From an uncultured Clostridia bacterium (GTDB lineage Bacteria; Bacillota; Clostridia; Christensenellales; UBA3700), in the NCBI GenBank assembly GCA_947646415.1, contig CANSGN010000008.1, positions 1 to 64,000 on the forward strand: 64,000 nucleotides of DNA, read 5' to 3'. How positions within the stretch are numbered: position 1 is the stretch's first letter; every line of letters starts with the position of its first letter. The notes under the pieces were generated by a model. The model had not been told where the DNA came from. It saw only the letters and a program-made list of their open reading frames with translations, and did not search any database. The position numbers and the translations under genes were made by a program. Below are positions 51,901-61,400 of the stretch, in pieces.

Positions 51901-54900
51901 ATCAACATTAGCGACTTGTCGGATACATCCAATAAAGGTATGTTGCAAGAAATTCTACACGGTGTTATTTACAGAGCTCTTGACGACGTGGATATCAAAT
52001 TTAGCCTAGATATCCATTTGGATAAAGGCACTTATGATATCAGTAATATTTTGGGTATTCAAACAGGATTGCCTAGTATTCCTATTTACTCAAGCGAAGG
52101 CTTTGATTTGAAGTTTGATATTATGATTCAACTTCAAAGTGCTATCGTACCTAAGATGGATATTTTGGGTAACGTAATCGATGGCGAATACGAGCAAATC
52201 ATTAGCCGTGCTATGATTACACTTCAAAATAAGGCACAAAATCCTCTTACTCCAAAGGGTAACGGTGTTGTTAAAATAATGTATTTTGATGACAGATACG
52301 AAGGCAACAAAAACTTAGGATTAAAACCATACAATGCTACACAAACAGGTATTGACGGCAGTGGTAATCCTGTTTACAATGTAAGCAAAACTCATGGTAC
52401 ATTGTTGTTGAATTTGTCTACATTTAATATTTTGAACTTTGTATTGCCTGATGTTGCACTTGATATGGATTTAACACAAATCGTATCGCAAGTTATCGGT
52501 AACATAAGTTTGAGTGACGTATCGTTTAATAACTACAGTGAGGCAGATGCTGCAAGTGCGGTACAAAATCTATTTGCTGCAGTGGCAGACGGAGATAATC
52601 AAGAAGAAGGTACAACCTTTGTAAAAGTTGCATTGACTACAAAACTAATCGAAGAAGTTTTGAGAATGGTTGGTGTAAACCTAGAGTTTGGTTTGCCTAA
52701 TATTGATGGTGGTATTATTGTAGATGCCGATAATGGTATATCTATTAATATCGCAAGCAAAGACGGCGAGAAGAATGTAAGTGCCGGAATAGGTATGAGC
52801 AAATTGCATTTAGGAAAGCAATTAACAGATGATGAAATTGCTCCTCCTGCGGATTTCGATATTGAAAAATTCGGTATTGCAACAGCACTTGACCTAAGTA
52901 CATTGCTAAATACAATGATTTACAGAGCGCTTGACGACGTAGATTTGTCATTTGACTTGGCGTTTGAGATTACAAAAGGCAAGTATGATGTTTCTAAAAT
53001 ATTGAGTTTATTCGGTCTTAGCCTTGGCGATGAGCCTATTAATATCGAAGTAAGCCAAGACTTTATACTTGACTTAACACTTAACATTAAAATAAGATGG
53101 AATGACTTTATTGATGCAGAGTCAAAAGTTAACAATGCAAGCGGTATAACTCAAGCAAGAATAAGCTTGTATAACAAAACACCTAATATATTGTTCTCGC
53201 ACGCATCTGAAACAGTGCCTGTATTGGACGTATACTATTATGACGACAGAGGTCCTAATAACAACACATTGCCTCCATTGGATGCTGCTAACGGCGGACA
53301 GTTTGCTTATGGTGTAAACGGTAAGGAAACTCATGGTAGCTTGTTTGTAAATGCCGACAAGTTCGAGTTTGCAAAATTGAAAGTGCCTAACATGGTTGTG
53401 GATATCGATTTGACAAGTTTGATTAAAGGTGTTATCGACAACTTAAGCACAAGCTTGGGTACAGGTACTCAATCTGCAAGCATTGATTCGGATATTTCAA
53501 GATATATGAGCAGCCTAATGGCTCAAGAATTTGGCACAGTAGCAGATGCTGCATTGCCTACCGAAGAGACAGGTAACTATTTACAAGTTCATATCACAAT
53601 GCAATTAATTACTGAATTATTGCAAAAATTAGGCGTTGTGTTTGAAGTGCCTGACTTCTTGGACAGCTTAAACGGTAACTTTACAATAAGCCAAATTAAT
53701 GGTATCAAGTTATATGCTAATATTAATAGGCCTAATGAGGAGGGCGGTGTAAATTCTATAACTTTGAATTTAGGCATCAAGCACATTAAACTTGGTCAAA
53801 CTATTGAATATATTTCTCCTCCTGCAAGCTTTAACGATTACAGAGAGTATTATGGTACAAAAGTTATTAGCGATATTAATTCTGTAATTTACAGATTATT
53901 GGATGATACCAATATTCAAATTAAATTGCAAGCGGATGTACCTCAAGGTAGATACAATCTTGCACCTATCTTGAAGATGGCCGGCGTTAAGATTGACGAA
54001 TTGTTTGTAGAGTTTACACAAGCATTCAATCTTGATTTGACATTGAATATTCAGTTGCAAATGGACAATGTGCCTAAATATGACGATAACGGAAACATTG
54101 TAGAAGGTGCCTACGAGACTATTTTGTCAAGAGCTTGTATAGAAATTATAAGCGGCTCGGAAAACTTCTTGTTCGAGCAAGGTACTGTTGCAAAACTATT
54201 GTATTTCGATTGGAGATTGGAGGCAAATAGAAACAGTTCCGCTTTGGGATTGAAGAGACCTTCTTACGACGAGACTACAGGCATAACAAACAAGACATTT
54301 GGTACATTGTTTGCAGATTTCAGCGGATTGAATATTGCAAATATCACAATACCACCTGTAACAATGGATATCGATTTAACTCAAATCATTCAATCTATAA
54401 GCTCTAGCATTGGTGGAAACATTAATTTGGGTGGCGGTGGAACTGCTGCATATAGCTTGGCTAACAATGGTATCGGTATGGTAAACGATGCTTTAAACGG
54501 ACCTGCTGCAGCTCCTGCACTTGGCAACTATATTAAAGTTGTAATAACTACCAATTTGATTAACGCAATATTGGAAATGCTAGATGTAAACTTGGGCGAG
54601 ATTACATTGCCTAACTTTACAGTAGATGCGGCAGCAGATGCTGACAAAGGTATTGCAGTGGTAATCAACTTGTTCACAAAAGATTCGGATGATGACACTG
54701 ATAGAACAATAAGTGCAACATTGGCATTGCCTATGTTACATTTGGGTGTTAAAAACGAAATCGAAATACCTAAAGACTTTACAAACAGTTACTATGCAAC
54801 AGACTTTAGTAACATTGTAAAAACATTGTTGAAATACGGCGAAATTAATGCAAAATTGAACATTAGCGCTAACTCTTCAACAATTAATGTACAAAGACTT

Positions 54901-57900
54901 TTGAACAACATTTTGGCATCTAGCGGTATGAATCTTGCTTTGCCTATCAATGTTGATTTGAATGATTTTTCAAATGAATTGGAATTAAGCTTAAAATGGA
55001 ATTTCGACTATGACGACGCAAGAAACACTAATATTGCTTTAGAGTTGAAATGCGACGACCAAATGGCAATGTCATTGTACATGACAAGAGGAAATGTTTA
55101 TGTCGACATGTCAGGTTTAGGTCTTCCTAAATTCTCGTTGATTAATTCCGGCTTGGCAGCAAAAATTACTTATCTTGTAGGTAATGCATTGGACGGATTG
55201 CTAGGTGACTTAGTAAATAGCGGTACTTCAAACCTACAAAATGCTGTTGCTACAGCAAACAATATGTCTGTAGAGCAAATGAACAGCGAGCTATTTAGAA
55301 TGGCGCGTGACGGCGAAATCGAAGGGGAAGAAGACAAACCATTTGAAATATTAGACTACGTTACACTATTGCTAAAAGGTTTGAGCATGAGTGACGGCGT
55401 GTTTAATATTGATATCTCTGCCGAGATGATGAGAACTATTTTGAAAGAGCTTGATATCAACATTGCAGAAGATATTACAGTAAAAGCAAGCTTGGATTTG
55501 AAACATGGTATAATCGAACTTTACTTGACCTTTGCCGAAATTTCAGTAGCTGCAAAATTGGAAGTAAGAAATATCGGCGGAGTTGAAGATTTAACAATCA
55601 ATGTAACCGATTCGGCTTATGTTGAACTTAATATGTCATCGAGTGCTATCTTTGTTAACTCTTTGTTGGATAATTTGGACCCAGGCATTTGGATTGATTT
55701 GATTAGTAAAAACCACTCGTTTAACGATTTCTTTAGATATACTAAGATAACAATGGAAAAAGTGCCTATCGAGGGTATGTCATTGCCATATACAACAGGT
55801 GGTTGGGCAAATGGCGGAAGTATTTTGCTTAAATTGTTACGTATGGATGGCGGTGGTTCGAACACTGCAATAAGCGGTGGCGTCCCTGCATTGTATATCA
55901 TTTTGGATATTAACAGCAATAAATTGTGGATAAGAGCTACAAGAGATTTGCTACCAATCGATATTGATTTCTTGGGTATTAGTGTTCATGCCGATACTAT
56001 GGTAAACATCGCAATCGACTTTAATATCAAAAAGATGCTTAGCGATTTGGTAGGTCCAATCATTAACGAAATTAATAAAGTAGATACAGTAGGTTTTGAA
56101 GATGCGTTGAACGGCTTATCTATTGATAGCTTGTTAAAAGGTATCAACGTTAAAATTTACGGTGTAAGAAACATTAAGATTAATGTGGAATTAAATCATA
56201 ACGTAATAAACGACTTTATACCTAAATTGGTTAACGGCTTTAACGGTATGTTCATTCAGTTGGACCCTTCACAAGGCAACTCATATACTGTAAGCGGTAT
56301 AAATTATAACAATAAACAAAATACAGACTTCCTAAATAACTTCTGGGATAACTTGATATATCCTGTTGTTGTAGTTGCTGTTAAGGATGCCGGTATGGGT
56401 GGATTGATGACAGTAGTTGATACTGCTATCAACACTAGCGGTGCAAAAGACAATGTGCTTAACTTAGTATCAAGGTTGTTACCAATGCCGGAGTTTACCG
56501 AGCTTAATGCAAACGTTTATATCGTAAATGGTAAACTTGATAACATTCAACTTGTCGGATATGATATGACAACAAGTGGTAATACACGTAATAGATTGGA
56601 GTTAAGGATATTCAACGATATGTCCTCACAAGCATTCTTCGGAAATATGGATGCGTTAGATTTGAACAACGTAGTACGTCAAGCACCTTACATTCACTTT
56701 GATGTGGCTGTTGACAGTGAAAACAACTTTATTAATAAGTTTACTGACTATGCTTATGTTCCTAACAAAACCACAATGTACTATGATACTGCAATGGAAA
56801 ACAAGCCATTTGTAGTTCAAAAGACTGAAGTAACTTGGGCTGTAACTTATTATGACGAAAACGGCTTTGATATGAACGAAAATGTACTTAACAATGCGTT
56901 TACAAAGACCGATATGAGTGCATTTAAGGCAAATGGTAGATATAAACCTGGTTATTATATTGCAACGGAAACTGCAAGTACAGTAAAAGGTACGTTTACA
57001 AACCAAGTAAGGATTGTTATAGAGGATAATACAGCGTTTATTAGAGAAAATGACACTTATGTGGAGCATATCGAAATTCGTTCGGGTCAAACACTTCCTA
57101 CATCGATAACACTTACTAACGATAGGTTGGAAAAATCTATTTATATAAGAAATGTAGAAGGTGCAATGAACAAGTTTGAGTTTAAAGACGAGAACGGTAA
57201 TAACTCTGCACCGCAAACAAGCATTGACGGTGTTACACATGAAAATGCAAAAGTTAAGATTAATTTGTCTTCAGGCAGTCCTGTTTACAAAACAACACAA
57301 GTTAAATGGCACGATGCAAAACTTGCATTGGTTGAAACAGCCCCTATCGAAATAAGCATTTTTGATTACAAAGACTTCTTTAACAATTATTACAAAGCTG
57401 AAAAAATGTTTGTAATAACCTCTGACAGAAGAAGGATTTATCAAGATGTTCAAAGCATAAATATTTCTCAAGGTTACGATGCTTTGTTTAACTTGGATAG
57501 TAACGGAAATATCGCCTCACTTGCAAATGAGAGCAAATGGATGAGTGAAACAGGATTTAAGACACAGCTTACAATAGTGCTTAAAAATGCTCATGCACAG
57601 CAAATGCCACTTACAAGAGAGGTTATAGTAAAACCTAGAATTGTAGATTTTGTAAGATTTGACAGTAAAGACACTATTGTAATGGATACTGTACAAACTC
57701 AATCTGATTTGCCAAAGAGTGTAAGAGTATACTTTAAAAACGGCGATATGGAAACTTATTCGATACCTTATGACAGATGGGATTTCTCAAATGTTGTTAA
57801 TACCGAGGCTACCGGTGCAGCTGCAAAGACAATGACATTCGGTAAAAAAGGTGTATATGACAATGTTGCATTTAGGTTTGACCAAGATTACGGCTATCCT

Positions 57901-58416
57901 GATGGCTTTGAGATGAACAAGGTAGAAGGCGTAACTATAGCAATCAACGAGGCTGTAATCCAATATGCAAAAGTTGGTCCTGATAACGGGGAGAGATATT
58001 GCGAAATTTCGTACGAAGACTTTGCAAATAAGAAATTCGACGATTTGGATTTGCGATTGATATCTTCGGACGGAAGAGTGACAGACTATGTTGACAGAAT
58101 GACATACACTATCGCTTACAAACATGTCGAAAACGGTGATTATAGGGAAAACAATGCTGAAACTAGAAGATATATTCAAAGCTTGCCATTGGAAGAAGCC
58201 ATGAAATATCAACCTATTACGGCAGTGGCTAATAACTACGAAATTATCGATAGAGGTATTACACTTGGGGATAAAGGTGGTAGAGCAAGAGTAACAGTAA
58301 GGTTGTTGTACATGCAAAAGGATGCAAATGACGAACACCCTATACTAGATAATAGTAGAGTAGTAGAGACATACTTGTATTTCCAAGTTGCGGCACCTAT
58401 TGTTAAGGTAGACTGA
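48964..58416 (+). CDS. Giant tandem-repeat surface lipoprotein
   Basis: This is a 3150-residue exported lipoprotein. The start is the ATG behind GGGAGGAAAT, giving a signal peptide that ends LVAC (Cys 26). From about residue 590 to 2050 it is built of four to five diverged repeats of about 320 residues. Landmarks recur in order: IY(R/N)A(L/V)DD-type at residues 670, 1002, 1319 and 1642 with a weaker fifth near 1954; a DLxLNIQ strand; DDR(Y/G) at 770, 1107 and 1424 (WRL at 1747); and HGTL followed by D(M/I)DLT. The strands alternate polar and hydrophobic residues. The final 550 residues look Ig-like and lack Cys-rich or sortase signals. I cannot assign a function; an elongated beta-rich rod or lipid-handling scaffold is possible. 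Confidence 0.85.
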   Translation: MRKKRFLSCLLVVLLLAVFSVTLVACKERTSQIVTPEAPVAGESAPSVGDLLLIMLKGMGKMDEDFVSMDFESEIKTNVGSVENPIWDYRKFYLKGNFRPDSGDDEGEVELGLGVIATDANGNERADQSQNFELFLHNGRFYMRVGTTALYLEDIDFNWIIEQLRKIDGLQNLVDTILGSIPGLGLKGSVDELIGIVAMLIFQIDNQMTTYNTTTGTGHIALKFNPDQLIATIVTALGGTSIDGVLAGYGMGLMIPDGNGGMKPYSIDDFLATLAFPNIDVYVEADIENKKVVMDTDVNGNKGLQLHVYDWQTEYFHMSTGVIYSTTDAIKIIPDNIATYQPFGLLKFQFNTTITVDVNNVDVGKLINFFAGKQFLPENSLRLSANAGLTIKLDADIRLKEEPNSANPNQMDDKSIFLLELYGDNKDVPMVGIYLKDKKIYVNLDDAIKTESGNIDIRPGNIVVEGAEVSKWLTSAIGQLTGLVEGLMDDLFAKEEEDGAQTFAAVNDIQFKDGYSLSDIVLPVGHDDNGKTYISKTFGTILDIVRYTIGFEDYIDWDAKTGKIELKITNEFFHKLCNQFGINVNELATMKDFGLITLGIDLAKGSCYLDLDLNKAVFDESLSGDDQSVLHARVELDNFRYGFGHRDELLKKIDAATDGRAYIGNLKDFIYNAVDDLDIEFEAKLQIDKGIYNAANILGINTGLPSVNIEVGDAFIMDLKLNIQIQMDEVTYKEDNKDVTKKIITRAYIGITNVTRNPIFPKDGMTVRLYYLDDRYEQNNVMSAMSATKEDNSVHGTLYADMSEFEMIKIGIPSFAIGLDLTDLIFSMIDNLAIDFKIPEFLNANENQDAQAFGLDDGNTRTVTADDDSIIYDLYTKDATKVDRLLKVELTSALVNELFKMFDLDIDFELPEIRIDAEINKIDGIKLSIKAFDGAGEDKKTLSLDLGINKFKMGSPNLVIDITPLTDGIKENPDKYGVFINISDLSDTSNKGMLQEILHGVIYRALDDVDIKFSLDIHLDKGTYDISNILGIQTGLPSIPIYSSEGFDLKFDIMIQLQSAIVPKMDILGNVIDGEYEQIISRAMITLQNKAQNPLTPKGNGVVKIMYFDDRYEGNKNLGLKPYNATQTGIDGSGNPVYNVSKTHGTLLLNLSTFNILNFVLPDVALDMDLTQIVSQVIGNISLSDVSFNNYSEADAASAVQNLFAAVADGDNQEEGTTFVKVALTTKLIEEVLRMVGVNLEFGLPNIDGGIIVDADNGISINIASKDGEKNVSAGIGMSKLHLGKQLTDDEIAPPADFDIEKFGIATALDLSTLLNTMIYRALDDVDLSFDLAFEITKGKYDVSKILSLFGLSLGDEPINIEVSQDFILDLTLNIKIRWNDFIDAESKVNNASGITQARISLYNKTPNILFSHASETVPVLDVYYYDDRGPNNNTLPPLDAANGGQFAYGVNGKETHGSLFVNADKFEFAKLKVPNMVVDIDLTSLIKGVIDNLSTSLGTGTQSASIDSDISRYMSSLMAQEFGTVADAALPTEETGNYLQVHITMQLITELLQKLGVVFEVPDFLDSLNGNFTISQINGIKLYANINRPNEEGGVNSITLNLGIKHIKLGQTIEYISPPASFNDYREYYGTKVISDINSVIYRLLDDTNIQIKLQADVPQGRYNLAPILKMAGVKIDELFVEFTQAFNLDLTLNIQLQMDNVPKYDDNGNIVEGAYETILSRACIEIISGSENFLFEQGTVAKLLYFDWRLEANRNSSALGLKRPSYDETTGITNKTFGTLFADFSGLNIANITIPPVTMDIDLTQIIQSISSSIGGNINLGGGGTAAYSLANNGIGMVNDALNGPAAAPALGNYIKVVITTNLINAILEMLDVNLGEITLPNFTVDAAADADKGIAVVINLFTKDSDDDTDRTISATLALPMLHLGVKNEIEIPKDFTNSYYATDFSNIVKTLLKYGEINAKLNISANSSTINVQRLLNNILASSGMNLALPINVDLNDFSNELELSLKWNFDYDDARNTNIALELKCDDQMAMSLYMTRGNVYVDMSGLGLPKFSLINSGLAAKITYLVGNALDGLLGDLVNSGTSNLQNAVATANNMSVEQMNSELFRMARDGEIEGEEDKPFEILDYVTLLLKGLSMSDGVFNIDISAEMMRTILKELDINIAEDITVKASLDLKHGIIELYLTFAEISVAAKLEVRNIGGVEDLTINVTDSAYVELNMSSSAIFVNSLLDNLDPGIWIDLISKNHSFNDFFRYTKITMEKVPIEGMSLPYTTGGWANGGSILLKLLRMDGGGSNTAISGGVPALYIILDINSNKLWIRATRDLLPIDIDFLGISVHADTMVNIAIDFNIKKMLSDLVGPIINEINKVDTVGFEDALNGLSIDSLLKGINVKIYGVRNIKINVELNHNVINDFIPKLVNGFNGMFIQLDPSQGNSYTVSGINYNNKQNTDFLNNFWDNLIYPVVVVAVKDAGMGGLMTVVDTAINTSGAKDNVLNLVSRLLPMPEFTELNANVYIVNGKLDNIQLVGYDMTTSGNTRNRLELRIFNDMSSQAFFGNMDALDLNNVVRQAPYIHFDVAVDSENNFINKFTDYAYVPNKTTMYYDTAMENKPFVVQKTEVTWAVTYYDENGFDMNENVLNNAFTKTDMSAFKANGRYKPGYYIATETASTVKGTFTNQVRIVIEDNTAFIRENDTYVEHIEIRSGQTLPTSITLTNDRLEKSIYIRNVEGAMNKFEFKDENGNNSAPQTSIDGVTHENAKVKINLSSGSPVYKTTQVKWHDAKLALVETAPIEISIFDYKDFFNNYYKAEKMFVITSDRRRIYQDVQSINISQGYDALFNLDSNGNIASLANESKWMSETGFKTQLTIVLKNAHAQQMPLTREVIVKPRIVDFVRFDSKDTIVMDTVQTQSDLPKSVRVYFKNGDMETYSIPYDRWDFSNVVNTEATGAAAKTMTFGKKGVYDNVAFRFDQDYGYPDGFEMNKVEGVTIAINEAVIQYAKVGPDNGERYCEISYEDFANKKFDDLDLRLISSDGRVTDYVDRMTYTIAYKHVENGDYRENNAETRRYIQSLPLEEAMKYQPITAVANNYEIIDRGITLGDKGGRARVTVRLLYMQKDANDEHPILDNSRVVETYLYFQVAAPIVKVD

Positions 58417-58430
58417 TTTTAGGAGGAATT

Positions 58431-61400
58431 ATGAGAGAATCAGTGAAAAATAAAAGAAAATTAATAGTGACAGCTGTTGCGGTAATTATTGCAATGCTAC
58501 TGTCTGTTACCACAGGGCTATTGATATATAGCCCTAAGGGTAACTCCACCCCTGAAGGTACAACAGACGGTTTGATGGGTAATGTTGCCGATAGTGTTAA
58601 CTTAGATAACAGCACAACAGGAAAAACTAATCCTGACGGGACTTCGGGAGACCGTATCACTACACAAGCTGAATTAAAAAGTGCTATACAAAACAACAGA
58701 AGTTGCTATTTGGCAAATGACGTTGAGTTGGATTGGGGAAGCGGTAAACCTAACGGCAATAGCTATACCGGTACTTTTAATGGTAACGGAAAGGTTGTCA
58801 GATTAAGAACTAGTTCCGACGGATGGCCTATGTTATATGAGTGGAAAGGTTCGGGAGATAACTATTACGGTGCGGGATTTGTTGGTGTATTAGCTCCCGG
58901 CGGTGTTATTAAAAATGTAACATTCGAATATAAAAGTTTGACTTGGAAGTTTGCTTCACCGACTGCATGGCATAATGGTAAGAAAAATACTATCGCAACA
59001 TTCGGTCTTGTTTGCGGAGAGAATAGAGGTACTATCCAAAATGTAAGATTGGATATAGATTCTGCCAAAGTAGAAATGCACGCCGATACTTATGCCGATG
59101 AAGAATATGCCAATAAATTATTATTGGGTGGTATTTGCGGGGCTCAAAGCGGAACACTAAACAATGCTTATGTTAACATAACAGGAAATACCGAGTTGAA
59201 AGTAAATACAAAAAACTGGAGACGTGTTGGTGGTGGATTTAGAGCTTTACAAATGGGTATTACCGGCGGTGTATATGGTGCTTATACAAGTGCTACTGCT
59301 GCTTTAAATACTTCCAACCTTATGATGAAAGGCGGCTCTGGCGTAATTTTAACAGCAGATAGTGAGCCAAGCGGTACAGGTAGTGATCAAACCGGTGTAT
59401 TGAACTTTTGCGGAGCAGTTGCCGGATATAATATACAAGGTGTAAAAGGCGTTGTATGGGATTATCAAGGTAGCTTCTGGGTAAGGACTAAGTGGGCAAA
59501 TGGTGCACAATATGCACCTGATGATTTTGAAAGTTCTAAAGTTGCCGCTATGACGGGTATACCTAACGGATACTATTCTCCTACAGCAACAATCGTTTGT
59601 GCTAACGGCTCGGAATGGCTTTCAAACAGCAATGAAAGAGCTAACTATCTACTTAGCGGTTATGGTAAAAACGATATGCCTACTAATAGCTCTGTGAATT
59701 GGGGTATGGATACTAGTGATGCAAAAAGAGGTAAAATAGACAGGTCTTTTGGTAAAGCTAAAATCGATATGGCTCAATATGACGCAAAATTTGGTAGTAT
59801 CGAGATGAAATTTACAAATGACCCCGGTTATTTGAATATCAAAAGAACTATGACGGGTTATGGTACTTATGACTGTTTCTTCCGTGTAGGTACTTGTGCA
59901 ACCGATGCTATAAGCAGTAATCCTGCAGTTTATTACGGTTCGGATAATAATAAAGCTTTTGATGTGAATTTCAATATGGCCACCGACAATATGGCTGCGG
60001 ATGTTCAACGATTTGAGATTGTTACAGGTAAACGCTTAAGCGGGTCGACGTACGGCATTCAACTTTTGGGTAATCAGTCATATACGGGCAATGATTATTT
60101 GACTTTGTTTAAAAACAATGCAATCAGTGCTGCCGCAAGAGAAAAGATTAACGAAGTTAAAGTAGATACAAACGTAGTTTTTGATACAAGTTTAATCAAA
60201 ATACTTGAAAATGACAAGGTTATAAGCGGTTGGAACTTGATTTATCCAAAAAGAGCTGCTAAAATAACCATTCAAAGTACTGTGGACCCTAATTACGCTT
60301 ATGTGGACCACAAAAACAGATTTTGTTTTGTTCCTGCAGCTGAAATGCCTGCTTTGCAAATGTTACCGGCAAGAAACACGGTTACAGTTCCTAGCGGATG
60401 GGGTAAAACTCAAACAATAAACGTATTGCTACGTGATGACCAAAACAATACTAGCAACAGGATTCAAAATAATGCCGTAGATAGGGTAGAATACAGAGTA
60501 GTAGGAACTACTGCATTTAAGAGCCAAGCCGTAACTCACACTGCAGCAAATGGTTTCAACTTTACAATTAGTGATTCCACTCCGTTGGCGGGTGCTCAAT
60601 ACGAGATTATCGGTTATAAAAACGATAACCCTGTAGTATTCAGTCAGTTTGACGATGCAGGTGCAGTTGTGCCATTAAATTTGGGTAAAAATGTTTTTGT
60701 AGACAATATTGCACCTACTTTGGATGATAGTCAATTTGATTATCTACACGAAACAAATGTATGGTTTAATGCTGACAAAACAGTTGAGTTTGAAGTTGCA
60801 GATGCAAACTCCGGTGTTAAGACGGTAGATGTATTTAAAACAGCATTGGATAATCAAGGTAATCCTATAATCGGAAGTTATGCGGAACGTATATACAGTA
60901 CTTTACAAAATAATAAGGTTACTTTTACGGCAGATGGTTATAACAAATATCATATAAAGATTTATGACCAAGCTGATAATACAAAAGATTACGAGTTTAA
61001 TGCTCATATCGATAAGACAAATCCGGATATTACGGCAGATATAGAGTACTATATCAAAAAGATAACCGGTGGCACGGATCCATACGACCCTTCTAAAGGC
61101 TCTACGAAATCGGTATTTGCAACTATACGTACAAACTTTGGCCCTGCAGGCGGTAAAGTTTATTTCGAAGCTGCAAATCAACCTGATAACGAGTTAAACA
61201 CTAAAGGTACAGTAGTACAAAGCGTTAACAATGTGTTTGATGCGGAAATTAAGACTACTATGGACGGCGGTACTGCGTATAACTTTACTTTGATAAGTAA
61301 CGCTGTTGCTACCAAAGGCGATGAGAGCAGTAGCTTAAAAAAGACTATTAATGGAACTGTTGTAATCATTGTTAAGCAAGAGACTATCGAAGTTTTGATA

